Shown: positions 25,796 through 32,181, counted from the stretch's first letter. The stretch: 32,488 bases of DNA from an uncultured Desulfovibrio sp. (GCA_944324555.1 CALUWU010000104.1:1-32488), one strand, 5' to 3'. The notes: generated by a model not told the origin, from the letters alone. Made by a program: numbers and translations.

Positions 25796-25896
25796 CCCGC
25801 CTCCCGGCAGCGCGCCCTGCCGGGGAAGGCAATAGCCGCGTTTCAGGCGCGTTTCCCCGTATAACCGTTTCCCGGCGCGACCGCAGGTAATCCATC

Positions 25897-26427
25897 ATGT
25901 CGCTTCTCTTTCTTGTCGGGCCGCGCGCCTGCGGCAAAACCACCATCGGCAGGCGTCTTGCCCAGTCGCGCCGCATCCCCTTCATCGACACCGACGCCCT
26001 TCTCCAGGAACAGGCCGGACGCACCGTCGCCGAAATCGTCGCGGAAGAAGGCTGGCCCGGTTTTCGCCGCCGCGAAACCGACGCCCTTCTGGAAGCCGCC
26101 CGGCGTTGCGGCTACCCCGACGCCCCTCGGGGCGTTATCGCCACCGGCGGCGGCATGGTGCTGGCGGAAGAAAACCGCCGCTTTCTCCGTCAGGCGGGAA
26201 CCGTCGTCTTCCTTCAGGCGCCCGCCTCCGTCCTTGCCGCCCGTCTGGCCCGGCACGGTCTCCCGTCCCAGCGTCCCAGCCTCACAGGCGGCGACATCGC
26301 GCGGGAAGTTGAAACGGTTCTGGCGGAGCGTCTGCCGCTCTACAAGGCGACGGCCCGCCACTGGGTAGACGCCACCCTGCCCGTCGCCTCGCTCTGCGCC
26401 CTCTTGCGGCGTCTCTGCCCCAAATAG
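25897..26427 (+). CDS. aroK: Shikimate kinase
   Basis: Phosphorylates shikimate in the aromatic amino acid pathway. In the 176-residue protein, the Walker A loop is GPRACGKT at 8-15, the shikimate-binding DTD is at 31-33, the ATGGGM glycine loop has GGG at 84-86, and the lid arginine is in RPSLTG (R126). The Walker A and lid wording are nearer E. coli AroL than AroK, so the symbol marks the function rather than the paralogue. The ribosome site (CAGG about nine bases before the ATG) is modest. It is followed ten bases later by a glycosyltransferase gene. Confidence 0.93.
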   Translation: MSLLFLVGPRACGKTTIGRRLAQSRRIPFIDTDALLQEQAGRTVAEIVAEEGWPGFRRRETDALLEAARRCGYPDAPRGVIATGGGMVLAEENRRFLRQAGTVVFLQAPASVLAARLARHGLPSQRPSLTGGDIAREVETVLAERLPLYKATARHWVDATLPVASLCALLRRLCPK

Positions 26428-26437
26428 CTTCGCGTCC

Positions 26438-27502
26438 ATGAATCCGCGAATATCTGTTCTTCTCCCCGTCTACAACGCCGCCGCCGACGGCGGAACGGCG
26501 CTGCGGCGCTGTCTGCAAAGTCTGTTCGCGCAATGCGGCACGCCGGAAGCGCCGCTGCCCCCGACGGAAATAATCGCGCTCGACGACGGCTCCACCGACG
26601 CGAGCGGAGCCGTGCTGGACGCCCTTGCGCTTCTTCGCCCGCAAGGCGCGCCGGAGCTGCGCGTCTGTCATCTGCCGCACGCCGGTATCGCCCCGACCCT
26701 CAACGCGGGTCTGGAACTGGCCAGAGGCCCGTATATCGCCCGCATGGATGCGGACGACGTCTCCCATCCGCGCCGCCTCTCTCTCCAGTACGCCCGTCTT
26801 GCCGCCGACCCGGACATGGGCGTCTGCGCCGCCTGCGCGACCTTCGGAGGCGATCCGGAAACGGCCTTTGGATTCGCGCATTTCGTGGACTGGCAAAACA
26901 GTCTCCTCACGCCGGAAGACATACGCGACGGGCGCTTTCGCGACGCGCCCGTCTGTCACCCGACGGTGATGTTTCGGCGGGAAATCGCGGAGCGCGAAGG
27001 CCCCTACCGCGACGGCGATTTTGCGGAAGACTGGGAACTCTGGCTGCGCTGGCTTGATGCCGGCGTCCGCTTTTGCAAATTGCCGCAAGCCCTCTACCAG
27101 TGGAACGATCCGCCCCAGCGTCTGACCCGCACGGACAATCGCTATTCCGATGCCGCCAATAACGCCCTGCGCGCCTTCTGGCTGCGCCGGGAATGCCGCC
27201 GCAAGCCCGTCCGTCTCTACGTCTGGGGAGCCGGGCGCATGGCCCGTCGCCGTCTGGCGCCCCTCTGGGACGCGACGCTGCTCCCGGTCGCCTTCATCGA
27301 CATTGATCCGCGCAAGATCGGGCAGTACGTCCGCAATCTTCCCGGCCCTCCCGTACCCGTCATAGCTCCGCAAAACCTTCCTCCCGCCGCGGAAGACGCC
27401 CTTCTCCTCAACGCTCTGACCGCCCACGGCGCGGCGGAACAGGCGGCCGCCTGGCTGGAAGCGCACGGCTGGCGGCGGGGCGTCCACTGGTTGCTGACGT
27501 AA
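26438..27502 (+). CDS. Family 2 glycosyltransferase with a C-terminal Rossmann-like domain
   Basis: A 354-residue GT-A fold glycosyltransferase, likely in cell-surface polysaccharide synthesis. The GT2 markers are SVLLPVYNA near the start, ALDDGSTD at 48-54, and the metal-binding ARMDADD (about 101-107), followed by PVCHPTVMFRRE and EDWELWLRWL on the acceptor side. After about residue 255 an additional domain begins RLYVWGAGRMARRRL and continues PVAFIDIDPRKIGQ, a glycine-rich nucleotide-binding-like motif followed by an acidic strand end. This resembles a Rossmann/CoA-binding fold and may be a sugar-nucleotide or cofactor domain; its role is not known to me. Not obviously linked to the shikimate kinase upstream except by transcription. 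Confidence 0.85.
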   Translation: MNPRISVLLPVYNAAADGGTALRRCLQSLFAQCGTPEAPLPPTEIIALDDGSTDASGAVLDALALLRPQGAPELRVCHLPHAGIAPTLNAGLELARGPYIARMDADDVSHPRRLSLQYARLAADPDMGVCAACATFGGDPETAFGFAHFVDWQNSLLTPEDIRDGRFRDAPVCHPTVMFRREIAEREGPYRDGDFAEDWELWLRWLDAGVRFCKLPQALYQWNDPPQRLTRTDNRYSDAANNALRAFWLRRECRRKPVRLYVWGAGRMARRRLAPLWDATLLPVAFIDIDPRKIGQYVRNLPGPPVPVIAPQNLPPAAEDALLLNALTAHGAAEQAAAWLEAHGWRRGVHWLLT

Positions 27503-27513
27503 CGCTACGTCCA

Positions 27514-27580
27514 GGGGGAAGGGAGAGCCCCTTTTGAAAAAGGGGCTCTCCCTTCCCCCCGGGCCCCCCATCCCTCTCCC
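27514..27580 (+). repeat. Long hairpin repeat, GGGGGAAGG family, copy 2
   Basis: A perfect 22-bp inverted repeat (27514-27535 with 27538-27559) with a two-base centre, twelve bases after the GT2 stop. Arms GGGGGAAGGG/CCCTTCCCCC and the flank GGGCCCCCCATCCCTCTCCC match copy 1 at 9633-9718 closely, and the upstream ACGCTACGTCC resembles the sequence before the related arm in the dispersed repeat. Probably the GT2 terminator. Confidence 0.8.
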
Positions 27581-27687
27581 GAAAACTTTTGATCGGAACA
27601 ACAGGCAATGCGGTTTCCCCGCCGCCTTCCAGCAGCCGCGCGTCTCCCGGCGGCGCCGCGTCGCCCGCGTCTCAGAGTGAGCGGAAA

Positions 27688-27795
27688 AGCAGCGACCGAC
27701 GGACGGCCGCAGGCCGCGTCCGTTGCGACGAAGGAAGCTACGGGCATCGCCAGCAGCGCAAAGGCGTTTCTTCCCCCATCAAGAAAACCGTAGCG
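27688..27795 (-). repeat. Dispersed repeat, copy A (partial)
   Basis: About 108 bases, roughly nine tenths identical by eye to 29594-29702, including a 29-base block with no change (27721-27749). It contains the stem 27699-27708 with 27712-27723 (two-base bulge). Relative to copy B it has kept one outer arm (AAAGGCGTTTCTTCCCCC) but lost the other, so it cannot form the long outer stem. It lies beyond the terminator of the MerR-like gene. Confidence 0.85.
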
Positions 27796-27807
27796 CGTCC
27801 TGCCCCC

Positions 27808-27848
27808 AAAAAAATGCAAGGGGGAAGAGAAACTCTTCCCCCTTGCAT
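27808..27848 (-). terminator. Rho-independent terminator of the MerR-like gene
   Basis: On the minus strand, a perfect 16-bp stem (27848-27833 with 27829-27814, three-base loop) is followed directly by a run of seven T (27814-27808). It begins 40 bases after the stop of the MerR-like gene. Confidence 0.9.
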
Positions 27849-27855
27849 CAGGAGT

Positions 27856-27871
27856 ATACCGTTAACGGTAT
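27856..27871. promoter_or_regulatory. Perfect 16-bp palindrome (possible protein-binding site)
   Basis: ATACCGTTAACGGTAT reads the same on both strands with no central gap. It lies 16 bases beyond the MerR-like gene stop and before its terminator. A hairpin without a loop is unlikely, so a dimeric DNA-binding protein is the simplest reading; the adjacent HTH protein is one candidate. Confidence 0.45.
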
Positions 27872-27887
27872 GGCAAGCATCGCCGCG

Positions 27888-28463
27888 CTACATGGCGGCG
27901 ATTTGGCGTTGGCGGTTCTGGATGACGCGCCCCATCCATTGCCGCAGTTGTTCTATATCGGCCTGCTGGGTCTTTTCGGAGGCATCCAGCAATGTCCGCA
28001 ACGTATCGATATCTTTCCGCAATGCGCTGGCGTCTTCCTTGGATTCATCCATATGATCGGACATCCGCTGCACCAGCCCTTGCAAAACCATCAGAATCCC
28101 TTCCAGGGCCGTCGTCTGACGCTCTATGAGCTGAAGGGCGGCGGGAGGCAGATTCGCGGCCGGCAGGTGCTCTTCCGGCAGGGCCAGCTGCGTTTCCGAA
28201 AGCGCCACGGCGTTGCGGGGGAACAGGGTCTGCAAGGCCTCGTCCACGGCGACGGCCGTACGCGATTTCTGCATCTGATCAAGAATGGCCTGAATGACAT
28301 CCAGGGTTTCCGTACGATAACGGCGCCTGCGACCTTCGCCGACGCTGGGAATGTAGGCGGCAAAGCGCTTGCAGTAATAGCGGGTCGTCGATTCCGGCAA
28401 GGAAAAATGGCGTGAAATATCCGCTATGCTCAATAACGCTTCCGTCTTGGGCGATTTTCTCAT
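27888..28463 (-). CDS. MerR-like HTH protein with C-terminal coiled coil
   Basis: A 191-residue protein with a winged-helix DNA-binding head and a long helical tail. Residues 10-52 (LLSIADISRHF, PESTTRYYCKRF, GRRRRYR) follow the MerR helix-turn-helix and wing pattern. Residues 55-85 are helical, a proline-containing spacer follows, and 108-187 are a charged, heptad-like helix (EGILMVLQGLVQRM, LRKDIDTLRTLLD, IEQLRQWMGRVIQ), probably a coiled coil. There are no metal-binding cysteines and no ligand domain of the classical MerR regulators. Size and layout recall Bacillus RacA (HTH plus coiled coil), a chromosome-anchoring protein, but no sequence relationship can be claimed. The ATG at 28463 has GGAGG about eight bases upstream. 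Monocistronic, ending at a strong terminator. Confidence 0.75.
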   Translation of the reverse strand: MRKSPKTEALLSIADISRHFSLPESTTRYYCKRFAAYIPSVGEGRRRRYRTETLDVIQAILDQMQKSRTAVAVDEALQTLFPRNAVALSETQLALPEEHLPAANLPPAALQLIERQTTALEGILMVLQGLVQRMSDHMDESKEDASALRKDIDTLRTLLDASEKTQQADIEQLRQWMGRVIQNRQRQIAAM

Positions 28464-28631
28464 AATGGCCCCTCCGTTACAGGTCAGAGACGAACGCGCA
28501 TATCCCCTGCAGGGCCGCGGGGCGCGACCTCGTCCGCCTCGTCCATACAGTTTTCGGCGTGCCGTACGCCGAATTTCTCCCCTCCCTGCCGTTTTCCGGC
28601 GCAGCGCCGGAACGTCCGCGCCGTGCCGCGG

Positions 28632-29126
28632 CTACAGAACGCGACGCACGGCAATCAGACGCTTGCGCCAATGAGGTTCGTCCAGACTCTCCACGCGGAC
28701 CTTTTCGCCGCGCTTGGGGCTGTGGATGAAGGCATTGTCGCCGGTATAAATGCCGGTATGCAGACCGCGGGGACTGTTTCCCGTACGGAAGACCACAATG
28801 TCTCCAGCCCTGGCCATGCGCGAAGGAATCTTGACGCCCGCTCTGGCCTGATCGCTGGTTATGCGGGGAACGCTGACCCCGTTTTCCTTGTAGGCCCACC
28901 AGATCAGACCGGAACAATCAAAGCCCTTTTGCGGCGAAGCGCCGCCAAGACGATAATTTTTTCCCATCTGCTTATAGGCTGTAGCAACAATGCGTTGCGC
29001 CTTTTCCGGCGGGGGACCCTCGTCAATTTGCGGCCCCAGCAATCCACAGCCGCCAAACATGAGGGCTGCAAGCGGAGCGAGACATGTCTTCGCCAATACA
29101 CGATACAAACGTGCAAGCCTGCTCAT
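28632..29126 (-). CDS. NlpC/P60-family peptidoglycan endopeptidase lipoprotein
   Basis: A 164-residue envelope protein predicted to cut peptide cross-bridges or stem peptides of peptidoglycan. The N-terminus is a lipoprotein signal with two positive residues, a hydrophobic core and the lipobox FGGC, giving C27 as the lipidated residue. The NlpC/P60 triad is C71 (FDCSGLIWWAY), H123 (LHTGIYTG) and H135 (AFIHSPK), all present. The frame is open upstream, but the ATG at 29126 has GGGAG six or seven bases before it and starts directly at the signal peptide. Its upstream region is the AT-rich island, so it probably has its own regulated promoter. Confidence 0.92.
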   Translation of the reverse strand: MSRLARLYRVLAKTCLAPLAALMFGGCGLLGPQIDEGPPPEKAQRIVATAYKQMGKNYRLGGASPQKGFDCSGLIWWAYKENGVSVPRITSDQARAGVKIPSRMARAGDIVVFRTGNSPRGLHTGIYTGDNAFIHSPKRGEKVRVESLDEPHWRKRLIAVRRVL

Positions 29127-29224
29127 GACTTCTCCCTCTCTTCGTCCGTCCACTATGACAATGGAAAAAATTCCCTTGTGCCGTTGCGGACGAAAAGAAC
29201 GCAAAAAATTTGGGCCAAGGGAAT

Positions 29225-29248
29225 TGTCAAGCGCAATGATAGCGCAAT
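29225..29248 (-). promoter_or_regulatory. Candidate -35 element with 11-bp-spaced direct repeats, NlpC gene
   Basis: Two copies of AGCGCAAT (29230-29237 and 29241-29248, plus-strand reading) lie 11 bp apart, one helical turn, directly beside and upstream of a consensus TTGACA on the minus strand. This placement is typical of activator sites. A matching -10 is not evident (the region 17 bases on is a T run), so the promoter assignment is weak. Confidence 0.35.
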
Positions 29249-29384
29249 ATTGATGTAAAAGGGAAGAAATTTTTTAAATTTACACAAAATATAAACAGAG
29301 TTGAAAAAATATTTAGACATAATTTATACGCAATTTATCGTTTTGATTTCGCTAAAAATTTTCAATTCGAGACAAACATTAGCC

Positions 29385-29420
29385 TTTTTCCTCATTTTAT
29401 CTTGATAAAATGAAGAAAAA
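29385..29420. promoter_or_regulatory. 36-base AT-rich palindrome
   Basis: Arms TTTTTCCTCATTTTATC and GATAAAATGAAGAAAAA pair at 16 of 17 positions around a two-base centre. On either strand T-rich sequence comes before and A-rich sequence after the stem, the wrong polarity for an intrinsic terminator, so an operator or cruciform-forming site is more likely. Confidence 0.45.
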
Positions 29421-29479
29421 ATTCTTTATACCTGAGTCCTGTTTCTTTCAAAAATATTTTTCTTCAGGCCGCATCCTGC

Positions 29480-29517
29480 AAAAAAAAGAGAACCGGAAAA
29501 TCTGCTTTCCGGCTCTC
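29480..29517 (-). terminator. Rho-independent terminator of the rlpA operon
   Basis: On the minus strand, a 12-bp stem (29517-29506 with 29499-29488, one G:U pair, six-base loop) is followed by eight T (29487-29480). It lies 200 bases after the rlpA stop, so the rlpA transcript would include repeat copy B. Confidence 0.88.
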
Positions 29518-29563
29518 CTCAGGAATTGCGGCAAGGCGCCGCGCGCAAAAGGGTAGGGGGAGT

Positions 29564-29702
29564 TTGAGGGGGAAGGAACCCCTTTTTGCCGCGAGCAGCG
29601 ACCCGACGGGCGGCCGCAGGCCGTGCCCGTTGCGACGAAGGAAGCTACGGGCATCGACAGCAGGGCAAAGGGGTTCCTTCCCCCTCAAGAAAAAACGTAA
29701 CG
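29564..29702 (-). repeat. Dispersed repeat, copy B, within a long hairpin
   Basis: The outer stem is 22 perfect pairs (29564-29585 with 29667-29688) carrying the GGGGGAAGG/CCTTCCCCC arms of the hairpin family. The 81-base interior contains an inner stem (29606-29615 with 29619-29630) and the 29-base block shared with copy A. The unit lies just after the rlpA stop and would be transcribed as its 3' UTR. Confidence 0.85.
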
Positions 29703-29717
29703 AGTAAGGAAAACGCT

Positions 29718-30530
29718 CTAATTTCCGATCACGAACGCATGCGGATAGATGGAACGCAACCGCTCCAGCTGCCGGCGAGCGGCCGCCGTATCCGGCCACG
29801 GGCCGACCTGCACGTTCCAGAGGTTGTTATTGCCGAAAACGGAACGCGCGCCCATGCCGGAGGAACGCGCCTTGGCCGCCAGCCGTTCGGCATTGTCCTT
29901 GTTGCCGAAAGCCCCGATCTGCACGAAGAAGCTGCCGGCAAGATCGGTAACGCTGCCGCCGACGTCGCCCCAGCCGCCGGACGAGGAAGAAGTCACGGAA
30001 CCCCGCTGACTTGCCGCCTGGGCCAGCGCGGCGGCCACGGGCGAACTTTCCTCCGCTTCCGGCACGTCCCCGATACTCTGAATGCGGACGCGGCCGGTGC
30101 CGTTGGCGACAATGCCGATGCGGGTTCCCGCCGCGCGCGAAAGATCGATGACGCGATCATCCGCAAAGGGGCCGCGGTCGTTGATCCGCACAATAACGGA
30201 CTTTCCGTTGCCAAGGTTTGTGACGCGCACCTTGGTGCCCAGCGGAAGAATCTTGTGGGCCGCGGTCATGGCGTACTGATTGAAGCGCTCGCCGCTGGAC
30301 GTGGTCTTGCCGTGAAAGCCCGGACCGTACCAGGAGGCGGTGCCCACTTCCACAAAACCGTGAGCGGACTTGAGCGGATAATACGTCTTGCCGCGCACGG
30401 TATAGGGCTTGCTGCCGGGCACGCCGCCAGACCGCCACGAAGGCTGTCCGCAGCCCCCCGCCAGCAGAAGCCCCGCCAGCGCCAGCGCCAGACAGAAACG
30501 GGATGCCGAAAGACGCGATTCTGCTTTCAT
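29718..30530 (-). CDS. rlpA: RlpA septal-ring lytic transglycosylase lipoprotein
   Basis: A 270-residue outer-membrane lipoprotein that cleaves denuded glycan strands during cell separation. The signal ends at a lipobox (LAGGC) giving lipidated C27. The double-psi beta-barrel domain (about 58-150) carries TASWYGPGFHGKTTSSGE, the catalytic-type histidine in TAAHKILPLGT and aspartate in INDRGPF, the pair needed in Pseudomonas RlpA. After a Ser/Gly-rich linker, the C-terminal 75 residues (FFVQIGAFGNKDNAERLAAK to WNVQVGPW) are a SPOR domain that binds denuded peptidoglycan at the septum. The ATG at 30530 overlaps the upstream gene by four bases and has GGAGG just before it. Last gene of a three-gene operon. 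Confidence 0.95.
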   Translation of the reverse strand: MKAESRLSASRFCLALALAGLLLAGGCGQPSWRSGGVPGSKPYTVRGKTYYPLKSAHGFVEVGTASWYGPGFHGKTTSSGERFNQYAMTAAHKILPLGTKVRVTNLGNGKSVIVRINDRGPFADDRVIDLSRAAGTRIGIVANGTGRVRIQSIGDVPEAEESSPVAAALAQAASQRGSVTSSSSGGWGDVGGSVTDLAGSFFVQIGAFGNKDNAERLAAKARSSGMGARSVFGNNNLWNVQVGPWPDTAAARRQLERLRSIYPHAFVIGN

Positions 30531-31405
30531 GCCTCCTCCCTGTCGCCGCAGGCGTCGGCCATGGCGGCGCTTCCCGCCGCCGCGGCCACGGCCAGCGCGG
30601 TTTCCGCCAGCAGCCCCCGCCCTTCGTTGTCGAGTCCGCCGCGCGCGGCGGCGCTTTCAAGCAGGGCCAGGGCCTCGTCCCGGCGGCCGGCTTCCAGCAG
30701 CTCGCGCGCCGCCAGCAGCGGCAGGAGCTGGGGCTTGTCGCCATAGAGGGCGCGCAGCAGGCTCGCATACTGCTCGCCAAAGGCCTCGCGCGCCTGACGT
30801 TCTTCTCTGGCCAGCCAGCGGGCCAGAGGGCGATTGTCTCCCTGCCCTTCCAGAAAGGCGGGCAGCAGGGCCATGCCGTGACGCAGCACATGGAGAATCC
30901 GTTGCAATTCCCGGCCCGCGCTTTCCATTGTCTGGGTCGTGAGATCCGCCAGCGGCGTATAGAAAGCAGCGGGCACACCCTCGCAGCGGCCGAGCTGCGT
31001 CAGCCGGTTGCCGTAGTGCTGACGTTGAAAGGCGTCTTCCTTCAGCTTGGCGCATTCATGGAAAGCGTAGCCCACGCACCAGTCCAGCAGGGCCTCCACG
31101 GGGCGCTGGCGCGCGTCGCCGCTGGGATGGGGGCTGGCGGCAAAGCGCCAGTCCGCCGGAAGGGTTTCCCCTTCCCCCCCTCCGGGCGTCACGCGGAAAA
31201 GATGGTGCGCCGTATCCTTCAGACGCCAGAAAACGCCCTTTCGCATGGCCTCGCCCATCAGCTCGCGCAGGCCCGAATAGGACATGGAGCCGTCGTGGTC
31301 GAAACGCCGCGCCTGCTCGGCAAGGATAAGAAAAACCTGACAATAATCGCGCACAAAATCGCGCACGAAGGCTTCGCGCCGCGCAAGCACCCAGTGTGCG
31401 CTCAC
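30527..31405 (-). CDS. Hypothetical protein, 292 aa
   Basis: I do not recognise this family. The protein is predicted soluble and mostly helical, with no signal peptide or membrane segment. The N-terminal third holds YCQVFLILAEQARRFD and a conserved-looking SYSGLRELMGEAMRKGVFWRLKDTAHHLFR block; the middle has DWCVGYAFHECAKLKEDAFQRQHYGNRL, with a C/H-containing helix that could bind a metal, and the C-terminal third is alanine-rich repeats of short helices (LLAARELLEAGRRDEALALLESAAARGG), TPR-like in rhythm. The start is GTG at 31405 with GGAGGAG upstream, and the stop-start overlaps on both sides (GTGA, ATGA) show translational coupling to the 89-residue protein and rlpA. A role with RlpA is suggested by coupling only. 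Confidence 0.75.
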   Translation of the reverse strand: MSAHWVLARREAFVRDFVRDYCQVFLILAEQARRFDHDGSMSYSGLRELMGEAMRKGVFWRLKDTAHHLFRVTPGGGEGETLPADWRFAASPHPSGDARQRPVEALLDWCVGYAFHECAKLKEDAFQRQHYGNRLTQLGRCEGVPAAFYTPLADLTTQTMESAGRELQRILHVLRHGMALLPAFLEGQGDNRPLARWLAREERQAREAFGEQYASLLRALYGDKPQLLPLLAARELLEAGRRDEALALLESAAARGGLDNEGRGLLAETALAVAAAAGSAAMADACGDREEA

Positions 31406-31671
31406 GCCCGCTCCTCCCTCAAAAGCACCTGAGCCACGGCGGCGTCGTACAGCTTCAGGGGATCGGCGTCGGGGTTGCGTTCGGCGCGGTAGATGCGCGC
31501 GGCGTTCTCGATGACGGACAGGGGAATCCAGCCGTGCCGCTCCCAGACTTCCGGGTGCTGCGCCTGCCAGAGGCGAAATTCAATTTCTCCATGCTCTCCC
31601 TGCCGGACGTAAACTCTGGCTTCGCGATTCCCGGCCTGGGGGTAATAATACAACCCGCGTTCGTCTTTCAT
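31402..31671 (-). CDS. Small hypothetical protein, 89 aa
   Basis: First gene of the rlpA operon. The sequence is rich in tyrosine and charged residues (GLYYYPQAGNREARVYVRQG, EFRLWQAQHPEVWERHGW) and ends in a helical LKLYDAAVAQVLLREERA; no signal peptide, membrane helix or known motif. The start is taken as the ATG at 31671, with AGGA six bases upstream; an ATG two codons earlier touches the ribosome site. The frame stays open for 800 bases upstream, but that extension runs antisense into dsrA and is an artefact. I do not recognise the family. The coupled overlap with the next gene makes it a real gene. Confidence 0.7.
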   Translation of the reverse strand: MKDERGLYYYPQAGNREARVYVRQGEHGEIEFRLWQAQHPEVWERHGWIPLSVIENAARIYRAERNPDADPLKLYDAAVAQVLLREERA

Positions 31672-32181
31672 GTTCATTCCTACATTAGATAGAAGTGCCG
31701 CGCCGGCCCCTTCCGCGATGCCGCCGGGGCATGCCCGGGAGAAAAAAATCGCATCGCCGGCAGGCGCGCGCCCTGTCCCGGAACGGTGATTTTCCGGCGA
31801 TCCTGCGGCGCCGGAAGCCTCTCCGCGCGGGGGACGTTTCCCGTCTTGTACGGCAAAAGGACCGCCTTTGCCAAGGCCGCCTCCTGTCGCGCCCGGAAGG
31901 AAAGCAACGTCATTTCGCGGAGATGCCTTGAAAAGCATGGAAAAACCGCTTTTGACGCGAGGGGAGTTGTCATCGCTGGACAAATAGGATAGAGGAGAGG
32001 AAATTGCGTAGAAGTCCATGCCGGGGAATGCCTTGCTTGTTTTTTCACAGGCGGTATTCCCGTCGCAACGCGCTTTTGCGATCAGGCAGGGAGCGCAGGG
32101 GCCGTCAAGGCCCGCCGCGCGCGAAAGCTCGTCAGAGCGTTTGCGTCGTGATACAACCAAACCACTTGTGGAGGTATGGCA
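31672..32181 (+). other. Divergent intergenic region upstream of dsrA
   Basis: A 510-base region without a credible gene between the minus-strand rlpA operon and dsrA. On the plus side, TTGCTT (32033-32038) and TATTCC (32055-32060) with a 16-base spacer are the best dsrA promoter candidate, which would give a leader of about 115 bases. A GGGCC/GGCCC hairpin (32099-32113) lies in that leader, and an interrupted TTGTC-N7-GACAA palindrome (31967-31983) lies just upstream. For the minus strand, TTGGCA and TACAAG (31874-31869 and 31850-31845, 18-base spacer) are a weak candidate. All are by eye and uncertain. Confidence 0.45.

Larger units (their letters stand above)
27503..27887 (+). other. Intergenic region between GT2 gene and MerR-like gene: hairpin, repeat, terminator, palindrome
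   Basis: This 385-base gap lies between convergent genes and holds no credible gene. In order it contains the 22-bp hairpin repeat (27514-27559) with its C-rich flank, about 110 bases in which I see nothing (27580-27687), dispersed repeat copy A (27688-27795), the terminator of the minus-strand MerR-like gene (27808-27848) and a perfect 16-bp palindrome (27856-27871). Confidence 0.8.
29127..29717 (-). other. Long intergenic region: AT-rich island, terminator and repeat copy B
   Basis: A 591-base gap between rlpA and the NlpC gene, both on the minus strand. In minus-strand order it holds repeat copy B (29702-29564), the rlpA terminator (29517-29480), an AT-rich stretch (about 29460-29220) strikingly unlike the GC-rich neighbourhood, and the NlpC leader. 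The AT-rich part contains a 36-base palindrome (29385-29420), direct repeats (29230-29248) and a TTGACA on the minus strand (29230-29225) with no convincing -10. No open frame here looks like a gene. Confidence 0.7.

Noticed and set aside
27505-27819. Minus-strand frame with peptide MPVASFVAT, also found at 29448-29654
   Set aside because: The similarity between the two peptides comes from the dispersed DNA repeat. Indels shift the frame between copies, neither has a ribosome site, and both run into hairpins.
29385-29420. The AT-rich palindrome as a transcription terminator
   Set aside because: The stem is followed by A on either strand rather than T, and a proper terminator for rlpA lies at 29480-29517.
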